Positions 23,648 through 33,740 of a DNA stretch of 64,000 nt are shown in pieces. The first letter of the stretch is position 1. Every line of letters begins with the position of its first letter. The DNA lies in assembly GCF_030247185.1 (NCBI RefSeq), contig NC_080570.1:125397650-125461649 (forward strand), written 5' to 3'. The DNA comes from Malaya genurostris (taxonomy: Eukaryota; Arthropoda; Insecta; Diptera; Culicidae). The position numbers and the translations under genes were made by a program. The notes under the pieces were generated by a model, which was not told the origin of the DNA, made no database searches, and saw only the letters and a program-made list of their open reading frames with translations.

Positions 23648-24370
23648 TATAATTAAACTAATGTCACGGATACCAAAAAAAACTTGTTGATGATAATTTG
23701 AAGAAGAAAAACAATATTGTTTTGTTACATTATGAGAAAACTTTGACAACTTTGCGAAACTAAATGAGATGAAAACAAAGCGCAATCAAGTGAACTAAGT
23801 GAAAAACTTTTATCTCATATTTTTGAAGATTTTTATTGCTTGTCGGCTAGTTTTTGAAGTTTTCAATCGTTAATTAAACACAAGTGGCAAGTGAACATTA
23901 CTAATTATGAAGTCACCCCGCATTCAATAGTAGTGGAATTGTGCGAAACTGTGATCATGTTTTGGAGACGAATTGTTTAGTAGATATTCAGAAACATGAC
24001 GAACTGTAAATCTTGAGACGAAAATGTGTCCTAAATCGAAAAGTGAGTTTGTTTTAAATGAAAAAAAAACGATCACCGGAGAATTTAAAACCATTTCTTC
24101 CGATGGAAAAGTGTGACAACAGCTTAAATATTCATTTTAAAACATTTCACTGTTTGGTTCAGGTACGTTGTAAGATATTATTCATGTTCAAAGTAATGAG
24201 GTGAAGGGATGAGATGGAAATAGGAGCTCAGATGGAACTAGGGAGCCCTTACCAAAATTGTGGAACTTTTGGTTGCTTGGGTATTGATTATTGGAAGAAT
24301 GGATTTATAATGAAAAAAATAAAATTAAGGTGACCGTGGATAGAAGCCAGGGTGAAACAATACTGCTTCA

Positions 24371-26303
24371 TCTATATATATAAAAATGCAGAGATCATTC
24401 TTTGTAATCGCATCACGTAAGAACGGATGGACGGATTGAGATGCTTTTTTTTTGTTTGATCAGTTTTTACCCCCACCGGGTTCGTACATCAAAAAAATTA
24501 GGAAAACTAACCGGAAAAGTGGAAAAAAACCAATAAAGTTATTTTGTATGGACAATGGAATTTTCCACTGAAAAAGTCGCCAATGATTGCTAGATCTACG
24601 ATTGATGTTTGGCGCGCAAGAAGATGCTCAGTATTTTGCCGTTGAAGAAAAGAATACTAGATCGTTGGAAAATTGTTTGGCGCGCAACAAGTAGTTTTGG
24701 GTGGAGATTTTACATGCACGTGATTCGTTATTTTGAAAAAGGTACTTTGCACAATCATTGCTTGCCAAATGACAGGTGGAACGCATTTGACTGTTCTTGA
24801 TATATCGCAAGCAGGATCAAAAGTTCTGACATCGTTTACCAGCTGATGCATTGTGTACAATGTGATCAGTTGGATAAATAATGTTGACTATTGTGAGTTG
24901 AACATATCAACATATAGAACGATTTTGAACGAATTAATAGCAGGATTCTGCTGCTGAAATAATGAGGTCAAATAAAGAGATTTTTCTTTCATTTAGCATG
25001 CTGAAGTTCCTTCAGCCGCTTCGAGTAAAATTTTAAGGGTGGATTACAGGATGCTTAGGCTGCTTATGACATCATGACATTTGTAAGCTGCTTAAGCCAA
25101 ATCAATCCATTTTTTCGAACTTTGTATTACTTGACCAATTACCAAATGCAAATCGTGAATACCATATCTGGAGGAGAAATCGTGGCATTCAAAAACCATT
25201 ACTACTACTGATTTATGCATTGGTTTGAACGATAAGAAGAACACTGGTATAATCACTCCTCATATTCACTCCGCTAAAACTGAAAAATTGCACATTCCTT
25301 CATATAATTCTTTCTGATATTGACTCTCAAGACCGAACTCAACGCCATTCGTTAATTGTAGATCGAGTACTAATTAAAATGATGGGGTAACTCAACTAAT
25401 GAGACGACTATTGATACAATTATTTAAAAATTCAATTTAATTTAATAAAATGATAATTTGAGCTTTCGAATGTTCAATAATTTCTCATTTTATCGCTAAA
25501 TTATTAATCGAAAATTGATCCTGTGACTTCATGCTACGAACATTCATCAAACAAAATTAAATAATATCATCAGACTAGCGGTGAAGCAGCTAATGGACAA
25601 CCGCTCAAAACAAGTTTATTCCTTCCGATAATCCAGTATTACTTACCATTAAATTTTTTAACGTCTTCAGTCTACAATTAAGCCTTACAATGACAAACAA
25701 CAAGCCGCTTTTGGAAATTTGCGGAATCAATTTCAAGTATTCATCTTGGTCTCTACCGCTCATTTCATATGTCGAAACAATTAGTTTAAGGTTCTACAAA
25801 CAATCTCCGGGAAACAGCCATTGTTGAAAAACTCAATGGCAGTTTTCTGTACTATTGCTTGATGAATCGAAGAAAACATCAGTTTATTCTGAAAATATGT
25901 GCCAAACAAATTGATATTTCTGTTTTGAATTTCTGCTCGAAGACAGCTAAGAAAACTACTTTTGCGTTTTGCAACAATGGCTGTTTTTTCTGAAAAGGTT
26001 AATTGCCCCATAAGAGAGATCTACAATCTCTTTCTGGACTTAAAGGATATGACGGCGATCGGTACATTCACTTAATTTTTCCGTAACAAAATCTTTTAAC
26101 ATGTTCACAATAATTTTGTATGAAACTTCTTTTTCGGGCCGAAGTTAATGTGTTGGATGCGAATTCGTCGTAATTCGTTTATTTTGGGCTAAATAATCAG
26201 TGAAATAATGGAAAGAAGCATTACCGTTTGACAATTCTGCTGTCAGGAAAGATAAATTTAAAAAATAATTTCAAGCGAGACGAAGTTCGACGGGTCAGCT
26301 AGT
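24371..26303 (+). mobile_element. Helentron-like (Helitron2) non-autonomous element, ~1.9 kb
   Basis: The left end reads tctatatatataaaaatgca and the right end reads acgaagttcgacgggtcagc followed by tagt. These are the characteristic termini of insect Helentron elements, which leave no target duplication. Downstream of the left end is the usual acggatggacggattgagat block. No Rep/helicase motif is recognisable. A reverse-strand frame of 76 codons at 25781-26011 is unidentified. Confidence 0.6.
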
Positions 26304-26357
26304 ATCGTAATAATATTTGTGAGTAGTAAGGGATAAAGTAATAATATTTGTGTGCAG

Positions 26358-27269
26358 CACTCAAATAAAAATTCACGTTCGATTTACTTGAAAAATCACG
26401 TAAAATGGTTTCAAATGTCAAATTGATTATTTTACGTGACGAAAATGAATGTTATATGAACATCCCCTAAAATGAATAGAGTCATCACATAAGGTTTACG
26501 TGAATTGACCAAACGTCAATTAATCTACGTGAATTTCCAGTGTGAAAAACTCGATTTTGAAAATGGCGAACAGGGCTAAAGTGCAAGTAGTGTAAATATT
26601 TGAGAAAAATGTTAATTAGTTACAGTTTTTGACCACATCGTCCGGACCATTCCAGTATAAAAGTATTAATGTGTTCAACTGGACCAAGTGCCTGCGTGAG
26701 TCCGGAAGTTTGCCCGCTTCTGCCGAAACAGGTCATTGGTCCACTGAAAAACGAGCTCGAATTCGGTATGAAGCTAGAGATACTGGAACCATGTAATGCG
26801 ACTTTAACCTGCACCGGTTGTGTTGTGGGAATTCTCGACTCTCGACTGCGGCTTCGGTTGGATGGCAGTGACAACAAAAATGATTTTTGGAGGCTTGTCG
26901 ATTTGAGATACCACGACGTTATTAGTTTCTTCTTAAGCTATTGAAATTATATGCTTATTTTCTGAAATAAATGTTTTATTTTTCATGGTATTTTCCATTT
27001 CATAGATTTATATAAACATCTGAAATCTCCCTTTTGACTTCAACCAATATATAAAATAGTAATTCTCTGGTGTCTAAATTTGATATGTAGTGATAGGTAA
27101 ATGGGATATGAACAATACATTACATTCTACCTATGAAACACGTAACTTTTACTAGATTATGCATTAAACAGCTTTTAAATGCCAGTCCATTAAAATTTAC
27201 GTGAAAAGTAGGGTGGAAAATATTCACATAAGTTTTCACGTAATTATAACCTGATTATTATTTTGAGTG
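26358..27269. mobile_element. CAC-ended TIR element (CMC-like), 912 bp, carrying a host gene fragment
   Basis: The ends read cactcaaataaaaa and, reverse-complemented from the right, cactcaaaataataa, flanked by a 2-bp AG duplication (26356-26357, 27270-27271). Numerous copies of an 8-bp subterminal word close to ttacgtga occur on both strands (for example near 26383, 26398, 26432, 26488, 26528, 27139, 27199 and 27234). CAC ends, a 2-bp duplication and subterminal repeats fit the CACTA/CMC group. Between the repeat zones is a fragment related to MBT domains rather than a transposase. Confidence 0.68.
26674..26923 (+). pseudogene. Captured MBT-domain fragment (Scm/l(3)mbt-like)
   Basis: One frame gives FNWTKCLRESGSLPASAE and a second, continuing after a frameshift near 26715, gives PLKNELEFGMKLEILEPCNA, then VVGILDSRLRLRLDGSDNKN and DFWRLVD. 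The order F-W...YL-like, NEFE-GMKLE, then RLRLRLDG-D-NDFWRLVD is that of a single MBT repeat, the methyl-lysine-reading fold of Polycomb-group proteins such as Sex comb on midleg. The typical intron-less, frameshifted state and the position inside a TIR element indicate a captured piece of host mRNA or exon, not a gene. Identification is from motif memory and was not searched. Confidence 0.6.
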
Positions 27270-27271
27270 AG

Positions 27272-28089
27272 AAAAGAACACAGTTGCAGGAACAAAATGT
27301 CAACATTGAAACTATTCAAATCACCTATCAGAACAGGGTGGACTTATCTCATTATGGAGTTAACAATCATGCGACCAACAGAATATAATGATTGTGCCAA
27401 AGAAGATAATTTACTGTTTGCCTTCGCTTGATTCTTGGCAGTTCTTCCACTGCTTGAACTGATGAGTCCCGCACATACTCACTACCGGAAACTATTTTTC
27501 TTTTGAGTTCCGCTGCTTTCCTATTCTTAGATGGACGAGACATTTTGAAAAGATTGCAATACTTGAACTCTTTGTTTATTTTTTCATTCCATTGCGACGG
27601 TAAATAAGACAACAGAGTTGCGAATAACTTCCCACATTATCGAAATGACGGAATGAGCAATCAATTCTTACTCGACTGCATGATTTTTTAGTGCTCGATC
27701 GGTTCAGTGCTAGAATTTTCGCCTGAGTTGGCTGCTCGATCAACCTGATTGACAGTGACATTATAAATGTCATTGAATATTCGCTCATTTTATGAATGTG
27801 TTAGTGTGAAATTTAAGCGACTTAAGTCATTTCACTACACTCCAGCTAGAGGAATGGATGATGCTGACTAAGGTAAGCCGTTTTGTTAATTTCCAGCGAA
27901 TTTCAATAGTTTATGTTGGTTTTCTAAGAAGAACTGGTTATTTACTAGTTCTGTATATCCGAAAAACATGAAGATTTAAATTTGTATATTCAGTTATATA
28001 ATGTTTTCGTTTACAAATAAACTGAAAATCAGCACGAAAACGTGCAAAATCAGGAAAGAAGAAGAAGAAAACGAATTGACAATTCAGTC
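27272..28089. other. AT-rich spacer, no recognised gene
   Basis: Short reverse-strand frames (for example 27367-27612) lack recognisable motifs. No element ends were identified here. Confidence 0.4.
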
Positions 28090-28290
28090 CGCATCTTCTC
28101 ACTCAATTCCGAATGATTTCCGAATCAACCGGTCGTAGGCGAACCGGTTCATTCGGAATCGGTTGTTGCACTGGAGTTGGAATTGATTCGGAATCCATTA
28201 TGATTTCCACATGAAATTCCGAATGAAAATTTCTCGCCGATTCGGAATTGATTCGGAATCCATTCGGATCTGATAATGTGGGTTGGAGGG
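28090..28290. repeat. ATTCGGAAT-rich repeat block
   Basis: The words ttccgaat and attcggaat occur about ten times on both strands, including gattcggaatccatt twice (near 28187 and 28250) and paired cggtt/aaccgg words around 28128-28165. It looks like a non-autonomous element with internal short inverted repeats; its borders are not clear. Confidence 0.55.
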
Positions 28291-28899
28291 GAAGCAATGT
28301 TTGAAATGGAATTAAGGGAAATGTTATCGTTATTTTAAAAAATATTGAAGTTTTAGATGGTGATGTACGAACGTAGTTTTGATCCGTAATTTTTACTATA
28401 TCAATGTGCGACTAATAAAAAATAGAACCATTTTAGTACATTGCAAGGTTTTTTTTCTTATTATATATGGCATCACTGCCAATATAGAAGGGTGGTATTA
28501 CCAATAGTAAAGCACGCCAGCAAACTTGATCACGGATTTTTGGAAAATTTCAAAACCAGAACTATGAGTTTTTTTTTCGACTTTCTTGATTTTTGTCCAT
28601 TAATTCCTTTAACTTCACACACAATTTCTCATATGTCTTGTATTCTAGAATTTCTAAAAATTTCTTCTATTTCGTGAATTTCTTGAATCTCTTCAATTTC
28701 AATTTGAACTTCTTGAATATCTTTTTTAAAACTTTTTCAATGCCTTAAATTTGTTGAATTTCATAATTTTGAAGAATTCATTTAATTTTGTCGTTTCTTT
28801 TAATTTCTTGAAAATCTATCGTTTATTTACAACTTCTTGTACTTCTTAAATTTCTCAAATTTCTCGATTATCTTAAATTCCTACAATTCTTCAAATTTA

Positions 28900-28966
28900 T
28901 GCTAAGGCGATGAAAAACTTATATATATATTGCCTTATGAAATAAAACGTATTTATGAAAAAAAAT
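28900..28966 (+). mobile_element. Extremely 5'-truncated LINE 3' end
   Basis: It matches the 3' terminus of the 11608-18330 LINE: gctaaggcgatgaaaaactt, then ttgccttatgaaat and aacgtatttatg with a short A tail, compared with the same blocks at 18270-18330. Only about 65 bp were inserted. Confidence 0.7.
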
Positions 28967-29846
28967 CTTAAAATTTCTTGAATTTCTTCATATTTTGATT
29001 TTTTTTTTGAATTTGTTGAGTTTCTTGAAAGTACTTTCCAATTTCTAAACCTTCTAAGTTTCATGAATGTTTCGAATTTTTTAAAATTTTTGAACTTTTT
29101 CAATGCCTTAAATTTGTCGAATTTCATAATTTTGAAGAATTTATTAAATCTATCGTTTGTTAACAATTTTTTGAATGTATTGAAATTCTTAGAAAATTTT
29201 ACCTTCTTGAATTTCATCAATTTCTTGAATTTCTCGAATACCTTAGAATCCTTCCGTTCCTTAAGCTTTTCATATTCTTAGTTTTTTTTTTGAATTTGTT
29301 GCGTTTCCTGAAAGTGATTGAACTCCTTGAATTTTTGAAATCTTTCGTTTTTTACACCTTCTCAAGTTTCTTGAATTTTTTTAATTTTCAAGATTTATTG
29401 AAAATTTTTAGATTTTCCAATGCCTTAAATTTGTTTAATTTCATGATTTTTTTCAAATAAAGGATAAATTCAAGAAATTCTTCCTGAATTTTTCGTTTAT
29501 TTTTATTTTCTTGAATGTCTTGCATCTCTTAAATTTCTTGAATTTTATCAAATTTCTTGAGTATCTTAAATTCCTACAACTCCTTAAATTTCTTTATATT
29601 CCCAAATTTCATGAATTTGTTGAATTTATTTTAATTTTAAACTTCTTAAATTTCTTAAAATTCTTTAATTTCTACAGCTTCTGAAGTTTCTTGATTTTTT
29701 TGATTTTTTTAATTCAATGATTTTTTTAATGTTTTGAATTGTTGAATTTCATTACTTTGAAGTATTTCTAATATCGATTATTTTATATTTTCTGTCTTCA
29801 ATTTATTAAACTTCTTGAATTTCTTAAATTTCTTGAACTGTGTGAA

Positions 29847-31315
29847 CGACGACACGACCTGCCACTCGGTTATCAAAACTGTATCGCAAATTTAACTACC
29901 CCTCAGTAACTGGTAATGTCAAAATGAAATCTCCTGAAAAACTATTCAAACTGGCAACACAAGTTGATGAATTGTTGATTTTGAATAACAGTTACCAAAA
30001 CCATGGTTACTGCATATTGAAGACTTGAGGAATGTAAACAAAATAAACTGCCACAGGTGGAAGATCCTTATTTTGCGGCCAAGTTGTCGGTTTCACATAA
30101 CATTTCAATATCCGTTGATACTTGTTAAATAATTCAACGTAATCAGGCTTCAGATCAGATCTATGACGTGAGTTTTAAAATGTTAGCAAACTGAATAAAT
30201 GAGTTTTAAAATGTTAGCAAACTGCAAGAGTCATTGAATCCGTCATAATAAATCTTATTATCAATTTGATGATTTAGTACCGAAATATGAATGACAAAGC
30301 TGAGTCAATCCGGTATATCAGTACTATTCTACGAGATGCAATCGCACTTCATATGCAGATGCGAATACACTTATAAATAGAATTCATGTTTGTTCTTTTC
30401 TAATGAATTTCTAAAGTATTCATCATATTTATGTATATTCGTCACTTATGAATTTCTTCCAAATCATTCAACCCAAGTTTCTAATCAGCGTATATGTAAA
30501 ACAATACTCCGTCATATTCTGGACATTCGAGAAACTCCTTTGCATCGCAAAGCGGTTGTAAAATCTGATGAACATGAAAGACTCTTGAAAAGCACGGGAA
30601 ACCAGTTTTTTAGGATATGGGATCTGATCAGAATTATGACCTGTAAAAACAAATTTACTTTAAATAATTTTATAATTGATTCTCAAGCAGAATATAGGCC
30701 GTAACTTGATGATTATATAGAATGAAGCCTGTCTATCGTAACACTACATTTAGTGTCAGATTTGGATATTGTTCCGGTCGGCGCGAATACAAAAAGAACG
30801 TTGTAACATTAACTTGATAGATTAATGTATCTTTTAATATTAAAATTCGTTCATGATCAACTATTGAACGTGGGCTCTGGTGCAGGATAATGCTCTAATT
30901 CATGATAAATTATATATTAATTATTTTTAATTATTATTAATTTATTCCTCGTACCTAGCGTATTGTGAAATCGTTTAACTTTGTCGTATTTAATAATTAA
31001 TTTTTTCATGGGTACCAGTCCCCGGCCGATAGCTCGCGGTGTCTCACTTTCACAATCTTGGTTTCTGAGTTTTTTTAATTTTACGCTGATGGCACAAAAT
31101 TTAAATTAAAAAACTATTTCAAAACATTCTCGACTGGTTTGTTTATTTATTATGGGGCTCCTTGGTAACTAGTTCGTAGCAACCTCAACAGTGTTGCTCA
31201 AGAAGATTATTTTGATCGTCATCAAGGGGTCGCTATATTTGTGGTAACTAGCGGTAAATCGCTCACGAACACTTTTCATTCCGATTTTTCTTCGAAGTGC
31301 CTGGTCGTGTCGTCG
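29847..31315. mobile_element. TIR element, 1,469 bp, with 7-bp target duplication
   Basis: The left end cgacgacacgacctgccact and the reverse-complemented right end cgacgacacgaccaggcact agree at 18 of 20 positions. They are flanked by gtgtgaa at 29840-29846 and 31316-31322. The interior includes a 28-bp tandem duplication (gagttttaaaatgttagcaa units at 30171 and 30200) and a 104-codon frame (30390-30704) without recognisable motifs. No superfamily can be assigned with confidence. Confidence 0.72.
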
Positions 31316-32858
31316 GTGTGAATTTCGTCGTCGTTCTTGAATGTCTCTAGTTTCAATTTTAATTTTTATAAGTTTCTTGAATTTGTTGAACTTTATTATT
31401 TCGTTACATTTCTCAAATTTTTAAAATCTCCTGAAATTCTTAAAATCCTTCAAACTTTTCTTGATTTTCTTGAATTTTAATTTTTTTTGTTGCATTCCTT
31501 ACATTTCCAGGACTTCTTGAATCTCCTAAAATTGTTGTTTCTGCAACTTTAAATAATCCTTGAATTTCTTATTCATTCTTTAATGTCTTCATAATCTAAA
31601 TCTATAATTGCTTAAACTTTTTATTATTCTCAAAAATTTTCGACTTTCTTGATTTTTGTCCATTAGTTTCTTCAACTTCATTTGAACTGTTTGAAATCCA
31701 TTAATTTCTTCAACTTCTCATATTGAACTTATTAATTTTCTTGAATTTTCAAATTTTATAAATTATCTTGAAATCCAATTTTTTTTTAATTCCTCGTGTT
31801 TCTTGAATTCTTAAGCTTCCTGAATTTCTAAAATTTCTTCAATTTCTTGAAGACTTTAAATTTTCATGAATTTTTCAAATTTCTTTATTTTTATGAATAT
31901 GTAATATTCCTTAAATATCTAAAATTGCTTGAATATTTTGAATCCCTTAAATTTGTTCAAGTTCTTGAATTTTTCAGAAACCTAAATAATTTGTTTCTTT
32001 TTTAATCTCTTAAATTTCTTTCATTAGTTAAAAAATTTCAAATTTCTAGAAATTTCAAATATCTTTAAATTTTTTAATTACTTGAAATTATAAATTATTT
32101 TAAATTATTTGAGCTTTTCCATATCTTAAATTTTGTTGAGTTTCTGAAATTTCAGAATTTTTGAAAATCTCATATTTCAAGAATTTGTTAAATTCCTTCA
32201 GTTAATGTCTGGAATGTCTGATATTACTTGGCTATCTTAAATTCCTTGAATTTCTAAAAATTCCTAGAACTTCTTAAATTTCTTGAAATTCTAGAATTCC
32301 TTGATATTTTTGAATTTCTTGATTTTCTCGAATTTCTCAAGTTTCTTCAATATCTTCGGTTTGGTATATTTCCTATTTGAATATCTTGAAAGACTAACTT
32401 TCTGGATTTTCTCAATAGTGTAAACTTCTTCGACTTCTTCAGTCTTCCGTACTTCTTGAATTATTATTTTTATATTTCGTTTGCTTTGACCCGACTTTAA
32501 CCCAATTGTGGTCGTTCGCAGGGTTCTTAAATCGTTAAAATCTCTTGAAATTCTAGAATTCCTTGAGCTCCAATATTAGTGGAGTTAATTTATTTTCAAT
32601 TTTCAAATTCTTGAGCTTCTAAGATTATATGATCTTTTGAATTTTTTTAACATTCAAATTTTCTGAATTGTTTGATTGGTTTGAATATTTTGATTCTCTT
32701 GAATTATGGTGAATTTCTTCAACTTCTGTATCTGCTTATATGTCTTGAATCCATTAAATATATAACGATTTTTAGAATTTCTTGACACCTAAAACTTTTT
32801 ATGATTTTCTGATTTTGTAGTAATTCTGGAATTTTCTTGATATTTTAAAGTTAATGAC

Positions 32859-33497
32859 CAGAGCTAATAAAAGTCATTTTCATTTACTCAAAATAGACGA
32901 AAATGACGAGAAATTACCGTCACTCTCAGCTTCGCTTGCAAACTATGAGAACGAGATCCATGTCCAGTCAATAACATAAGGGGGAGAGTAGTTTCAAAAT
33001 TGTGTTTTTTCTTTGATTTGCCCTTTCAATCATTTGCTGTTTTCAGTGAAAATCCCATAGTATACAGTGTCGGTATTCAACCGAAACTTTGAGAACCGAA
33101 AATGACAGAAAAAGGTTTCACAACGACTTTCACCTGTTGCTGAACGAATTTTGAGTAGTATTGGCTTCCAAAGAGGTTCTGGAATGTAATTACTTCGATT
33201 TATCATATTTTAGTCACTGTTTATAGCCAAGCGTCACAGATTTTCAATACATCGATGAAAGAATGAGAATTGAAATTCTACTGATGCTCCCTGAAGACGT
33301 TAGTTTGGTTTCGTCTTGTCATCAGAGGGAAGAGTGGCGTTGGCAATTATTCTCTCTCATTTTTTCAATGAGAAACGAAAATGTTTCGTCTCTCTTCGTT
33401 TGTTCTGGTGTCGGTCATTTACGAATGAGACAGTAAAATATTGAAAATAAGGCTGCTGGATTCTTTCATTGAGAAGGCGTGACAATGTTTAGCTCTG
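32859..33497. mobile_element. hAT-type MITE, 639 bp
   Basis: A perfect 8-bp duplication, ttaatgac, lies at 32851-32858 and 33498-33505. The ends are cagagctaa and, inverted, ttagctctg, which are typical hAT termini. No transposase. Confidence 0.85.
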
Positions 33498-33740
33498 TTA
33501 ATGACTTTCTCTCATGTCTAGGTTTATAACTTGTTTCGAGTTTCTTATATTTTACTGAATTTCTTGAGTTTAATCAATTTCTTGATTTAATTGAATTTCT
33601 TAAATTTCAAAATTTGTTTGAACTTGCCGATTTGTTTTTAGTAATTTATGTTTCGTTTTCGACTCGTCAGTGCATAACAGTTGAACTTAATTGAATAACA
33701 TTGATTTTCTTAAATTTATCGAATTTCTGGAATTAAGAAC

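Larger units (their letters stand above)
21650..24249. mobile_element. TIR element flanked by TA, host of two nested insertions
   Basis: The left end agggctccctatttcatctc (21650) and the reverse-complemented right end agggctccctagttccatct (24249) form inverted repeats flanked by TA (21648-21649, 24250-24251). The hAT MITE 22199-22549 and the DD41D mariner 22719-23647 lie inside; without them the host is about 1.3 kb. No transposase of its own is recognisable. Confidence 0.65.
28540..33740 (+). repeat. Degenerate TTCTTGAA-rich tandem-like array, interrupted by insertions
   Basis: Over 28540-29839, 31323-32850 and 33506-33740 the sequence consists of variants of aatttcttgaa with drifting spacing. 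Long chance frames rich in Lys/Phe/Asn on the reverse strand (for example 28897-29220) and Phe/Leu/Asn on the forward strand follow from this composition. Two TIR elements with target duplications made from array sequence, and one short LINE fragment, are inserted in it. About 3 kb of array remains. Confidence 0.8.

Noticed and set aside
28897..29220. 107-codon Lys/Phe-rich frame
   Set aside because: It follows directly from the TTCTTGAA array composition; neighbouring array segments give similar frames on both strands.
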